This document shows, one piece after another, positions 31,935 to 43,755 of a stretch of DNA of 64,000 bases (position 1 is its first letter; every line of letters begins with the position of its first letter). Position numbers and translations under genes: made by a program. Source of the DNA: Brachionus plicatilis (taxonomy: Eukaryota > Rotifera > Eurotatoria > Ploima > Brachionidae); NCBI GenBank assembly GCA_010279815.1, contig QEOQ01000378.1:621906-685905 (forward strand). The letters are read 5' to 3'. The notes under the pieces were generated by a model that saw only the letters and a list, made by a program, of their open reading frames with translations, was not told the origin of the DNA and did no database searches.

Positions 31935-34900
31935 CTATTCTTCATCTGAATTTCTCGACTTGTAGTCGTCGTAGAGCAAATTGGTTATTGACGTACTAGA
32001 GCCTTGTTCATTAAGGCGTCGCAAGTCCCGCTTGATTACCAACAAAGTGAGCAAGAATAGCGCTGAGCCGATCACATACTCGCCAGGAAAAAATATATAT
32101 AAAGCTCCTAAAATTAAAGTTTAAATTTTTAAGGACTTTTTGCAGAAAAAAACACTAGAAATCGGCTAAGATTATTAAAATTGAAAATACATTACTAACT
32201 ATAAAAAAATTAATTTTACTTAAAGATATTTAATAATTGTCAGAATTTTTTTTTAAGTTAATTAAGAATCTAAAAATTAAATAATTAAAAAAAATTTATT
32301 TTTCTTTATTTTTTAGCTAGTAAATAATTTAAATAATTTGCTAATTATCGAAAAAAAAAATTTCTAGATTTTTTATCTTTAAATGATATTTAAAAAAATT
32401 TCAAAATTAAAATTTTTTTTTGTTTATTCATTAGATAAAAAACTTTAAAAAAAATTCTTTTTTTTTAATTTTTTAAATTTTAGATTCTTAATTAACTTAA
32501 AAAAAAATATGTTTATTAGATTTTTAATCTTTAAAAGATATTTAAAAAAATTTCAAAAATCAAAACTTTTTTTTTCTAGTGTCAAATTTTGTTTTCTAGC
32601 AAAAATTACCTCTGAACGCTTGCAGGTCTGTCAAATTGAACGCATTCTTGATTGCACTTTGAACTGATGGCACTATTGTCTGCATGTTTCCGCCAATGTT
32701 AGAAATAATAAAAAAGTAAAGACCAATGCCGGTGGTGCGCAGTTTTTCTGGCACAAGCTCGACCACAACACTTAGGCACACGCCAACCCACATTTCGCCT
32801 TAAATAAAAAAAACACTTGAGCACAACTTTCAGAGGGGGGGCATGCTGAGATAAGATCATTAAGGTGGTGGCCAAAAAGCAATCACTTCAAAGTAGCTCT
32901 AAAGGTGTCTAAATGAGGAAATGGTTGTTTATAAAAAAAAATTTTTTAAGTGTATTTTTTTCTTTATTTTTTCAAGAAGGACTTTTTGCTCAGACGCAAT
33001 TATCTTTTACCTTGATATTTGTTTTTAGAAATGTTTTAAATTTTTAATAGCTTAGGAAAAAAGTGCAAGTGATGTCATCTAGCAACAATTCGAAGCCGAC
33101 TGAGCAGAGAATAAATCTTCCATATCTGACTTTGAGCGGGGTGTCGGCGCCGCGTCAGCCCATTCCCGTGATCTACGAGGACTCGAGCAAACAGCAGTCG
33201 CTCAGCAGCTCGGCGTCCTCGCTTGGCCCGCACTCTTTTGTAAATAGCTATGTAAATATGAACAAGCTGCACCAGCTGCACGAGTCAGAGAGCGCGCCCA
33301 ACCTGCTGCCACTGATCAACCACCAGGAAAAGAGCAGGACCAAGCCGGTGCCAGTGGTGATCAAGAGCGATGTGCACAACAGCATCTCGGCGCTTGGCAA
33401 ACCGGCCTCTCATTACATGAAAAAAAGATTCAGTGACATCACCCAACTAGAGTCCATATCCAAAATAAACGAGGAGAAAAGCTCCAGACTGAAAGAGTTC
33501 GAGCTTTTGCAGACAATTGGCACTGGCACTTTTGGCCGCGTCATGCTCACCAAAAACCAGGCGGGTGACTACTTTGCGCTCAAAATAATGAGCATACCGG
33601 AAGTGGTCCGGCTCAAGCAGGTGGAACATGTCAAAAATGAAAAACTAATTTTGTCCACCATCAAGCCCCATCCGTTCATAGTGCGCCTTCTCTGGACCCA
33701 TCACAACAACCAATTTTTGTACATGCTCATGGAATACTTGCCCGGTGGCGAAATGTACACACTGCTCAAGCAAAAGCAAAAATTTGATGTCAAAACGTCC
33801 ACTTTTTACACTGCCGAGATTGTGTGTGCCCTGGAGTATTTGCACTCCATGCAAATTGGATACCGGGACCTGAAGCCCGAGAACATTTTGCTGGACTCAG
33901 ACGGCCATGTCAAATTGACCGACTTTGGTTTTAGTAAGAAAATAGCCAACAAAACTTATACCATGTGTGGCACGCCGGAGTATTTGGCGCCAGAAATTAT
34001 ACTGCTCAAAGGCCACGACTTGACCAGCGACTGGTGGTCGCTGGGAATTTTGATTTACGAGTTTTTGGCCGGAGCGCCCCCCTTCTACGAGGACAACCGG
34101 AGCAAAGTGTACGAAAAAATTCTCATGGGCAAGTATGAGTGGCCCCGCCACTTCGACTCTGTCTCCAAGGACATTATCAAAAAATTGCTCAACCCCGATC
34201 CGACAAAAAGACTCGGCAGCGGCAATTGCGGGGTGGTCAAGAGCAATTTTGTTATCAAGGAGCACGATCTCAGCGAGTCGGTGAACGGAGTTGTTTTTTT
34301 GACCGAGCCAGATCTCGCTTTGCCGGACATAGATGCGGCCGAGTCTACCGCAAGCAGCTCCAACTCCAAGACAAACAGCAATGACAGTTTGTTCGGCGAG
34401 TCGGGCTTCAATTTCAAGAGGAGCAAGATAAACATGGGAACAGAAGAAGTGAAAAGACACAGGTGGTTTATTTCGATTACCAACTGGACTGAGGTGAGTG
34501 AGAAAAAATTGGTGCCTCCGTTCTTGCCCGAAGTTAGCCATCCCGGTGACACCAGAAACTTTGATCACATTGAAACACCTGATTTGAGCAAGGCGCCTGC
34601 AGCAACTGATAAACAACTAGACTTCTTCTACAATTTTTAACCTTTTTTTCTATTTATTATTATTTTTTCATCCCGGTCATTGGATATATGAATTTTTTTA
34701 AATAAATTATAAAATTATGAGTTTGAATTTGTTTTTTAAAAGTTTTTTCTAACAAGTTAATTCAATTGAAAAAAAAATGAGGACATATTAAAACGTATTT
34801 ATGTACTGCTTTAGTATCAGATTTTCTATAAATTTTTTTTTTAATTTTGGTAACTAAATAATTTGAAAGAGTTTTTTTTTTCTGAAATATTGCACAAAAA

Positions 34901-37900
34901 ATTTAAAAATATGAAAATGTAAAATTATTTTCATTTTGCCGACACATTTAAAAATATAATTCAAAACTTTGTGTTATATACTTTAATATATAAACTCTTT
35001 TAAAAAATAAAACTAAAATTTTTTAAAATGAGCCAAAATTTTCCATTAATTTCAAAATTGAGATCAAACAAAAATTGCCATGCTTCTAAACTAACTGAAA
35101 CAAGAAAAAGGAGGAATCAATGTATTTATTTATTTCTAGACAAAATTATATTTAAAATAAATAGTTCTTTAAAAATTAATCATTGAGTCTACCTTTTTTT
35201 ATACCAATTTTCGGTTCTACTTTTTTTTTATTCTATGTTTCGAGTGGCCCCCAAAAAAATTGTGATTTCGTGAGCTGAACTATATTTAAGAAATTTGACC
35301 AAAAAATCTTAAAAAAATTTTTTCTCTGATAAAATTTTCATTTTAATTAACAGTTTGAAATTTTTTAAAACAAAATTTAGCTTTGTTTGACTTTAATTTA
35401 TTTTAACAAATATTTAAATATTGTGTAAGAATCAATTAAAAATTAATTTAATAAAAAGATATCTTTATGCTATTTGACATATCAAACATTTACTTTTTTG
35501 ATTAAAAAAAACCAACACAAAAAGCTCAAATCATCATTTTTATTGAGACCTTAATTTATTAAGTGTTGATCATGTGATCATGATCATGAGCATCAACATT
35601 AAGTTTCCATCAATGATAGCAGTTTTTTTTTAAATAGTATTTTCTAAATTTATATAAAGCTTGATATCTTTAATATTGGTAAACTCAAATTTTATATTAT
35701 GCATTTAAAAAAAACATCTGACAGGATCACTTTTTTGCAGAATTTTTCAGCATACATTTTTGCTTTATATTTGTTCTTTTTTTAAATAATAAATGTAAAA
35801 ATTTGAAAAAAGAAAGCTATTTTGTGAGAGATGAAGTTGTCATTGTTTTTTGTGGAATTTTAAGCTCTAATAGATAAAATATATTTTAAAATATTCTAAT
35901 AATATACACCTTGCAATATTAAAAAAAAAAATTCAACTTATTAATTCTTGAAAATATAATTTTATATTTAATTTTGTGATTAAATTAAAAATCTGAAATC
36001 GTTTTGGATAAATTTTAAAATAAATAACATAAATCATATTCCAAAAATTTTATCTATGTTTTTTATTTTAAATTATTTAAGTATTAATTGAAATAATTTA
36101 TGTAAAAAGTTTTGTCTTTGATTTAGCATTAATCTTCGATGAAAAAAACTTTTTTCACTTTAAATGAGCAAGTCTTGTTTGACTAAAGCTTTCAATTAGC
36201 GACATAAACTTAATTTTTCTTGCTCAAAATTTTTGATAAAAAAAATATTTAAATTTTTAATTTAATATAAAAGATTTCAGTCGAATGGAAGAAACTGATT
36301 TTTTTTAAATTCACAAAATTTTTGCTTCAATTATTTTTTCTATGTAATGATAGACGTCAATTTAAATTTAGTATGTCAAATTTACTTAACTTAAGGAAAG
36401 TAATAAAGCAAAGTAATAAAATAGATTCTTTTGACAATAAAATGATAGGTAAAAGCATTAAATTATCTAAAATTAATAAAACCATTGAAATTCTTCAAAA
36501 GTATCGAAGTAACGATGTAAATCCTTTTGATACTTTTCTTAAAATAAAAACTTTCTATAATAAAAAAATTTCTTAAAAGAGTTTTCGTATTTTTCAAAAC
36601 GATTTTAAGTACAGTTTCGATATCTGATACCATCAGAAAAAGAAAATTTTGCATCCTTAATTTAGATTCCAGGAATTTGAAGTTTTTCTGAAAAAAATTG
36701 AAAATATTTGAAGCATTTGCTCATAATTTAAAAATATAAATCAATTTAAAAAAGGTGTTTATAAAAAAATTAATTAAAAATAAATATTTAAAATCTAAAT
36801 TTACAACTAGGATTTTTTTTTTATTTGTTAAACATAATTTTAATTTTCCAATAAGCACATTATTTTAAAAGAGTTGAATTTTTATCTTTTATAATTTGCA
36901 TTTGTTTGTCGCTAAATATTCATGTGCAAATTATTTTTGTTAGTTGATTGAAGATAACATAGAAATGTTTAAAGTAAAAATAATTAATGTTTGTTTCTAA
37001 ATTTTATAAACAATCAATAAATTTTTTATTTACCTTTAAAATTTTAATTTAAAAATTCAATTCAAATTCTAAATGAGTGGCTTAAAATTATTAATCTTTT
37101 GAGTAAGTGACAAAAGTTTTTACTCAATGTTCCATTATTTCAAAGTTCTTGAATCTTTGATTTTTAAACATTTTGAGAGTATTAGCTTGGAAATATCGCT
37201 TAAGTTTTTTACATTGATTTATTTAATCAATAAATTAAAAATACTGACGAATTAATGAAAAAAAAACTTCATAAATTAAAGATTCACAAATAAAATCTAA
37301 ATTTTTAGAATGCTTTAAAATAAAAATTACTCAAATGGATATTTTTTGAAAGAGAGCAGAATATTTCTTTCAAAAAATTTGATATTTTTTTCATTTAAAA
37401 TTTATTTTTTAAATTAAAAAAAAGAAGAAAATATATTTAAGTATATAACAGAATTTTGTAAATTGAAATACCTTTAAAATTTTAATAATTGTTTCCTAAA
37501 TTTTTTAGGATTTAAAAATAAATTCATGTTCTAAACTTCATCGGCACATTTTTGTTTAAATAAAGTCTATGTTTCATAATGCAATAATCTTATATTTGTA
37601 ATTGTTTATAAAATTTATCTCTATATATTTTAGTCGAACACAAATATTCTGAATAGTTAAAAAAGAAAAATTTTTCTTGACTAATATTAAATTTTAAAAT
37701 ACTGATGGGAAAAAATACGATCAAAAATTGAGAATTTTTTGGATAAAAATTTTTTAAATATAATATTGGAATTTAACTTAGAAATTTATCTTATAAGTAA
37801 GACATAATTGACGAGTTAGGTCTCTCCTTTAGGAGAAATAGAATAAATAAAAATAAAAATCTTGATTTTTTTAACAAAATTTTTTTAAAACAATACAAAT

Positions 37901-39961
37901 TTTAAAGAATTAAAATTTAAAAATTTTTCTCTATACTCTATTGAATTGATATAAATTATAAAATATTATTTAATTTTTTGATCTTTATTTTGCTTTTTTA
38001 AAAAAATCTTTTTAAGCATCTGCTAAATACAAAATTCCAATTTTCTCAAAAGTTTAAAAATTGAATACTTGTGAATTCAACTAAGGAATTTTAATTTTCA
38101 AATGAAAAATTTATTTAAAATATTATATCTTCTAAAAATAGTTTCCAGTTAACAAACATATTTAGAAAATTTTTAATTAATTTTGATTATGATTTGAGCT
38201 TATCTAAATAACTTAAAAATAAAAATTTTCAATTGAACTTAATTAAATTTTTTTTTAATTATTTGAAACAGAAAAATTTATTTTATTTAATTTTGAGGTT
38301 TAATTAATTATGGGCCGGACTTTATGAATTTATTTAGAATAAATATTTTTATCTATGAGAACCCCATCAGGCTAAAGTTGATTCCTTCTTTTCTTGGCAT
38401 CGAACTTGTCAAAACAAATTGTCTCGTTGAAAAAAAATAATAATTTTAATGAAAATTAAAATTTATGCTTTTTACAAAAATATGATTTTTTTTTTCACAA
38501 TAAATTTTTAAGTTTTACAATACCTAATTACTCAGAGGTCTCGATAGTTCTAATTTTAGCCTAAAAGATTTATTACTAGATAATTTAAGAACAATATGGA
38601 TTAAGACAAATTAAAAAAATTTGGGAAATGATATAAAAATCTTAACTTCTACTTACCGAAAATATAAGAGGGTATTAGAAAATAATACGAATATGGTGGG
38701 TCAAAAAAAAGTACACCAAATGTGAACGGAGCAGCAATAATCTTAAAGAAAAATAAAATAAAAATCATGCTTAGTACTTTATTAGATGAAAATACCTGAC
38801 TGAGAACCAGTACCCAAATACGAGTCCAAGGCTGAGCCTTTTTGGCCACTCGGTCTGACACAAAACCTCCCACAAACGAACCAATAATTCCAAACACAAG
38901 CGGAATCACTCCGAGATATGAAGAAATCTGATCTGCTGTTTGGCCCAACTGTTTATAATAAGTATTATTATTGTATCCCCATACATATCCTGCTGCATTT
39001 CTGATCGAACCAGCAAGACAAAGCAGCAACAAAGTAGGCTTCAAAAATTCCTTGGCAGCTTTGACCAATTTTTGGGTGTTCGATTCATCTTCAATTTGCG
39101 AAGAAGACGATGGCTCTGTTTCTTCATACTTTACTTCTTTCTTAGGCTCTTTGACACTCAAAAAAACCAATGGTCCCACCAACAAACCTGGAATACCACA
39201 TAGAAAGTAAACCCATCTCCAGCTCAAGTGCTTCAAAATTTGATTTCCGATGGCAAATGCCAGTGAATATCCGGTGTAAATACCCCAGTTGTAAATGCCC
39301 AGAGCAGCACCTCTAAGCTCTAAGCTAAAGTAGTCCGAAATTAAGCCAGTGGCCAGAGGATTACAGCCAGCTTGGCCGATGCCTAGACCAAATCTGAGAA
39401 TCAACAATTGCCAATAGCTGTTTGTGAGCCCAGTAAGAATTGTCATCACAGACCACCAAATAAGGCAAACAGATAAAATGAGAACTCGGCGATTTTGGAA
39501 TTTATCCGCAAACAGAGATATCACAATGCCGGTAAAAGTAAATATTAAAATAAAAGCCGGACCAGCAACAATCTATAAATTAAGAAAAATAAGTTTTTTT
39601 TATTCAATTTTTATTTTTAATTTTTTGGAGTTTATTTTACTTGGTATTCAATTCCTTGGCCATTGTAGTCATATTTGCAAACATGCTCAGCAGTACCATT
39701 GGTGCCATTGACTACAAACTGTTCGCAAGTAGCTTGGGTCAAGTTTTTGCACAAATTTGAAGTTTCTTTGGAAACTCCGGGTAATGACAAGCAAGATTTG
39801 TCACCGTAATGCAAAGACTGAGCTGTTTCCACACTGGTTATGGATAAAGCGTATCTATCAAGTTGGTTCAGCATGTATACAACAAGCATTGTGAACAGTA
39901 TGTACAATGAATATGCATTTGCTTGTCGAAATACTTGGACATATTTTTGAACAATATTCAT
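31935..39961 (-). CDS. Spinster-like MFS transporter, five exons
   Basis: Minus-strand exons 39961-39641, 39572-38796, 38741-38657, 32798-32610 and 32107-31935 join in frame to 514 residues with GT..AG introns (68, 54, 5858 and 502 nt). Major-facilitator fold of the Spinster family, which exports lysosomal or sphingolipid solutes. Visible: TM1 with MLNQLDRYALS (Spinster-type N..DR), an extracellular Cys/Asn loop with NLT and NGT glycosylation sites, ADKFQNRR (the conserved D-R-x-x-R loop 2-3 signature), LRFGLGIGQAGCNPLATGLISDYF (TM4-TM5), an acidic Ser-rich central loop, YLGVIPLVFGIIGSFVGGFVSDRVAKK (TM7-8), and final exons with VGVCLSVVVELVPEKLRTTGIGLY and a last helix. The frame could extend upstream, but the Met at 39961 (MNIVQKYV) is the plausible start. 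The third intron contains a kinase gene on the opposite strand. Substrate unknown. Confidence 0.87.
33072..34640 (+). CDS. PKA/PRKX-like AGC protein kinase, intronless, nested
   Basis: 522 residues from the ATG at 33072. A Ser/Pro-rich N-terminus of about 140 residues precedes a full catalytic domain: GTGTFGRV glycine loop (150-157), ATP-binding Lys171 in ALKI, Glu190, YRDLKPEN (catalytic Asp266; the Tyr is PKA-like), DFGFSKK (Asp284), TYTMCGTPEYLAPE with activation Thr297, and DWWSLGILIYEFLAG. It ends FFYNF, the FxxF hydrophobic tail of PKA and PRKX. Role: cAMP-dependent-type Ser/Thr kinase. Odd: about 70 extra residues, Ser/Asn/acidic, between RLGSGN (381) and EVKRHRWF (459), where PKA has about ten. 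GC content and codon use are strikingly higher than anything around it, and there are no introns. A TTTTTAATAG tract shortly upstream may be a leader acceptor. It lies antisense inside intron 3 of the MFS gene. Confidence 0.92.
   Translation: MSSSNNSKPTEQRINLPYLTLSGVSAPRQPIPVIYEDSSKQQSLSSSASSLGPHSFVNSYVNMNKLHQLHESESAPNLLPLINHQEKSRTKPVPVVIKSDVHNSISALGKPASHYMKKRFSDITQLESISKINEEKSSRLKEFELLQTIGTGTFGRVMLTKNQAGDYFALKIMSIPEVVRLKQVEHVKNEKLILSTIKPHPFIVRLLWTHHNNQFLYMLMEYLPGGEMYTLLKQKQKFDVKTSTFYTAEIVCALEYLHSMQIGYRDLKPENILLDSDGHVKLTDFGFSKKIANKTYTMCGTPEYLAPEIILLKGHDLTSDWWSLGILIYEFLAGAPPFYEDNRSKVYEKILMGKYEWPRHFDSVSKDIIKKLLNPDPTKRLGSGNCGVVKSNFVIKEHDLSESVNGVVFLTEPDLALPDIDAAESTASSSNSKTNSNDSLFGESGFNFKRSKINMGTEEVKRHRWFISITNWTEVSEKKLVPPFLPEVSHPGDTRNFDHIETPDLSKAPAATDKQLDFFYNF
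34641..38656. other. Remainder of the MFS third intron, no other gene
   Basis: About 4 kb of A/T-run DNA. Small open frames near 36322-36654 overlap each other antisense and show no motif. A short palindromic ATGATCATGATCAT-like run lies at about 35570-35590. Confidence 0.45.
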
Positions 39962-41170
39962 GGCGGGTCTTGATTGATTTAAGCGAATAAAATAAAAATA
40001 TAAAAAATTTCTTAATTTTATTTTTATCCTACAAAAACACATGATCTATGATAGCTAGTAATATCTTTGGCTTTTGTTGTGTAAGTGATTAAGTTTGAAA
40101 AACGTGGATAGTTTGTTCAATTGGTCTTAGATCTAGTTTAGTTTTTACAAATTTAAATTTTTTTTAAAGTCTTTTGTTTTGGTCATTCAGTTAAGACATT
40201 TGGTTTTGAAAATATTGACAAAAATATTGTTTTTTATGACAAGAGAAGCAAATTTTTTCTAAAAAGTATTTATTATTGAAAAAAATAATAATTTATGGCA
40301 AATTAATTTTCAGAGTATATATTCAATATGTATAATTAGGATAGAAAGTTTATTTGTGTTACAAATTATCTTAAGAAATTTTTGATTTATTGAATAAATT
40401 TTTTTTTGGTGTCTCCTATTACAAATTTAAATTTTTTTAAAATTTTTAAATTCTTCTAATAGATGAAAAATTTAATCAATCTTTAGTGAACGCAATGTTT
40501 TTACTTTTGGACAAAAAGTTCAAAAGTAAAAGCATTGTCCTTTTTAATCAGAATAGCATTAAGAAACAAAAATTCATTCATATTAATATTTTTAAGTATC
40601 AAAAAAATTTTATTTTTTTTGTAGTGGATCAAAAAATCAACATAGAAATTAAAGACTAAAATTTATTAAAAAAATTTTTCTAAAAGTCTTTAAAAAATTT
40701 CATAATCCGATTCAATGCATCACCTGAATTTAGTTAATGATATTAGAGACTTTTGTTTCAGCATTCATTTTGAACACTAGAAATAGGGTTAGTAATTTTT
40801 CGACATGATTATCAAATTCAAAAATTCAAGATATCAATCTAATTTAAGTTTTCAAAAAATATGTTCTTTCAAAAAAGAGGTTAAAAGGGAGAAATAGGAT
40901 CCATTCAAAGCTGCATCTAAATTTAAGTATGATTAACAAAGATTAACATACATGCCTTTGAAAAATTCAATCTTTAAACGCTCAGTTAAAATATTATATT
41001 ATATTTTTAAATTTACTTATTTAAAATAGGCTTTAAAAAAATTAAATTAAACTAAATTAAAATTAAATTTTAAAAGCCTTTTTATTTAAAATCCTAAAAA
41101 GATTCTGTTATTTTCATATTGAAAATTTTTTGATAAAAAAAATACAAAACAAAACAAGAATTTTGAATAA
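39962..41170. other. 5' flank of the MFS gene and AT-rich spacer
   Basis: No coding or RNA gene supported. An in-frame Met further upstream (40042) exists but the sequence before 39961 is T-run-like and not protein-like. Confidence 0.4.
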
Positions 41171-41175
41171 TCGAA

Positions 41176-41359
41176 GCGGTAAAATTAAGTTTTTAAGGAA
41201 AAAAAAACATTTTTTAAAAAAAGAAAAAAATTTAAAAAAGTTGGTTTTGCAATTTTTCTTTTTTCTTTTTTTCTACGCTTTTTTTTTGAACCAATTTTTA
41301 TTAAATTATTTCTTTTTTTAAAAAATGTTTTTTTTTCCTTAAAAACTTAATTTTACCGC
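41176..41359. repeat. Short foldback
   Basis: Arms GCGGTAAAATTAAG..AAGGAAAAAAAAACATTT (from 41176) and their complement (to 41359) form a hairpin with about 55-nt arms. The 63-residue open frame over it translates the A/T arms only. Confidence 0.6.
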
Positions 41360-41513
41360 ATGCGGTTGTTTCGAAACTTTTAAATTAAAATCGACCTATA
41401 AGGACATTTAAATGCTTATTTTAATTTTTTTTTCGCGGTTATGAATCAGTTTTTGGTGCGGTAAAACGACAAATTCCTGGGTTTACCACATGGTAAATCC
41501 CGGATCCTGTCTT

Positions 41514-43263
41514 GGTAGTCAGACCTATCCGACAAAGTCACTTCCGACAAGTCACTTCCGACAAGTCATTTCCGACAAATCACGATCCGACAATGCTTAT
41601 TCCGACAAAATAATTTCCGACAAGTCATTTCCGACAAATCACGATCCGACAATTTTTTTTTTTTTACAATTAATTAAAAAGGTAATTAAGTAAAAATTTT
41701 ATTGTCAAAGTCACTTCCGACAATTTTTTATTTAAAAATCAATTAAAAAGGTATATAAAGTCATTCTCTTTTAAGTAATGTCATTTTAAAATTGTCCAAA
41801 AATAGTAAATAAATAAATAAACAAAATAAATAATAGTATTGTCAACAAATTCATTTCATGTCTCAAAGTCAAGATAATACTTTTTTTGAGTTTAAAACCA
41901 CTAAAGGGAAACTTTGTATTGGTTACTTAGGTGAAAAGTATCGATTTAAATATGAATCGAAGATAACAGGATATAAATCTTGGATTTGTTGTGAAAACGA
42001 ATCTTCTGGTTGCTTAGCAACCATAAAAACATATGAAAACACTATCATCAAACAACCAAATACCCATTTTGGTCACCAAATAGGCAATGAAAATTGCATC
42101 AGAGCCGCTATTATATCTTCTAATATAAAGGAATCAGCATCCAATTCACGTAGTGCTCCATCGACAATTGTAAATACAGAAACTCGTGGACTTCCATTAG
42201 AAATATTGTCTCTAATGCCGACCGACAGCGCAAGTCAGAGCTATCATATACCAGGGTTTACGAAAAACTTTTAGAAATTAAACCAGATCTTAAACCAAGG
42301 ACGATTATGACTGATTTTGAAAAAGGTGCAATGAATGCTGGACGTTCGGTTTTCACACAATCAAATATAAAAGCGTGTTTATTTCATCTTACGCAAAATA
42401 TATGGAAGCATATTCAGTTACTTGGTCTCTCTAGTCTATATAAAGCTCCAGTGTCAAATGAAGAATCAACTCAACAATTCAATGACAACTGCAAAAAGCA
42501 TATGAAATATTTGTTTGCCATTGCTTTTGTACCAGTGAACGACGTAGTCAATGTTTTTGAATTAATCGAGAAAGATATCCCTTCCGAATTAGACCCACTT
42601 TATGACTATTTTGAGACCAACTACATCGGAGAAGTTGTTCCTCAGGAAGGCGCAGGTCGTCGACGGAGAAAAAAGGACCGTAAAGAACCATTATTTGCCA
42701 TCAATGTCTGGAACATGTACGACAATGTTCTATCCGATTCATCGAGAACTATTAATTGCTTAGAAGCTTGGCATCGTGTTTTCAATAAGAGAGTAGCAAT
42801 TTCTCACCCTCAAACACCAGTTTTTATTCAGCATTTGGTTTAAGTACAAGATAAAGTGGAACGTGATCTAAATCACATCGATAATGGCGTACCGAACACC
42901 CAAAGAAAGAATCAACGCATTCGTGATCAAATAATCAAACGAATAGTCGAAAAATACAACGATTCCGATCACATTCAATATCTTAATAGTATAGGCAACT
43001 ATTTCGATTTTATTCATAATTAACATTATAATACAAATTTAATTATTTTTATTACTTCTTTTTTTAATCAACCAATAAAATTTTTATTATACCAAAACCT
43101 TTTTAATTAATTGTAAAAAAAAAATTGTCGGATCGTGATTTGTCGGAAATGACTTGTCGGAAATTATTTTGTCGGAATAAGCATTGTCGGATCGTGATTT
43201 GTCGGAAATGACTTGTCGGAAGTGACTTGTCGGAAGTGACTTTGTCGGATAGGTCTGCCAGCC
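41514..43263 (+). mobile_element. MULE DNA transposon with long iterated TIRs and 8-bp TSD
   Basis: Terminal inverted repeats of about 140 bp, nearly identical at both ends, start CAGACCTATCCGACAAAG just inside the ends and consist of repeated TTCCGACAAGTCA / CGATCCGACAA units. The 8-bp direct repeat CCTGTCTT flanks the element (41506-41513 and 43264-43271). It encodes FLYWCH and MULE-transposase segments but has lost the middle of the gene. Near-identity of the two TIRs suggests recent mobility, presumably using a transposase supplied in trans. Confidence 0.9.
41858..43023 (+). pseudogene. FLYWCH + MULE transposase gene, internally deleted
   Basis: The first frame (41858-42274) begins MSQSQDNTFFEFKTTKGK and contains a FLYWCH zinc finger: WICCENESSGCLATI then NTHFGHQ supply the C..C..H..H ligands. 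At about 42220-42250 the frame changes; from there YTRVYEKLLEIKPDLKPRTI continues into MTDFEKGAMNA, the second catalytic-Asp block of MULE transposases, then CLFHLTQNIWKHIQ, and INCLEAWHRVFNKRV (the conserved W-H block). The segment with the first catalytic Asp is deleted. An in-frame TAA interrupts at 42841-42843, and coding resembles transposase again up to 43023. Not functional as a transposase; the DNA-binding part is intact. Confidence 0.85.
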
Positions 43264-43755
43264 CCTGTCTTAGGCGCGAAAAATCTTTTTAATTCAATTT
43301 TATTTTTTTTTTACATGAAATGACTGGGATTAGCCGCATTGCGGTAGTTGTAGGGCCTGGTATTAACTGCTGCGCCTATGCGCAAGGGCTTACGGTATGA
43401 ATATTTTTGACAAATAATAAATTTAGTGAGTATTTCAGTTTAAAAAAAGCAATATAAATACAGATAATAAAAAAATTTTAAATAAAAAAATTAAAATTCC
43501 ATATTCTTATTTGTATCCTATTACTTTTCTTTTCTTAAACTTTTCTTTGAGAAATTAATATACTTTTACTTTAAATGTCTTCTTTAAATGTTTTGTTGGT
43601 TTTTGAAAATTTAGTAATGAAAACATAATGTAAGTGATAATTAAAAAATGAAAAAAATTCAAGCGTATTCAAAAAAACTTAAAATCAAATAAATAAATCA
43701 AAAAATAAGTCGAAAAAGCAACAAAAAATCGAAGGAAGACTTTCAGGGTATTTAG
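43264..43755. other. AT-rich spacer with a GC-richer patch
   Basis: A patch at about 43315-43400 (GATTAGCCGCATTGCGGTAG and following) is GC-richer than its context but has no tRNA boxes or frame. It may be the DNA into which the MULE inserted. Confidence 0.35.

Noticed and set aside
33075..34616. Long open frames antisense to the kinase gene (up to 239 aa)
   Set aside because: They are mirror frames produced by the GC-rich codon use of the kinase; they have no motif and no start context.
36322..36654. Overlapping sense and antisense frames of 84 and 63 aa
   Set aside because: No motif, A/T-run composition, deep inside the MFS intron; not enough to call a gene.
41520..43260. CRISPR-like regularly repeated CCGACAAGTCA units
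   Set aside because: The repeats are irregular, at both ends in opposite orientation, flank a transposase and belong to terminal inverted repeats; the genome is eukaryotic.
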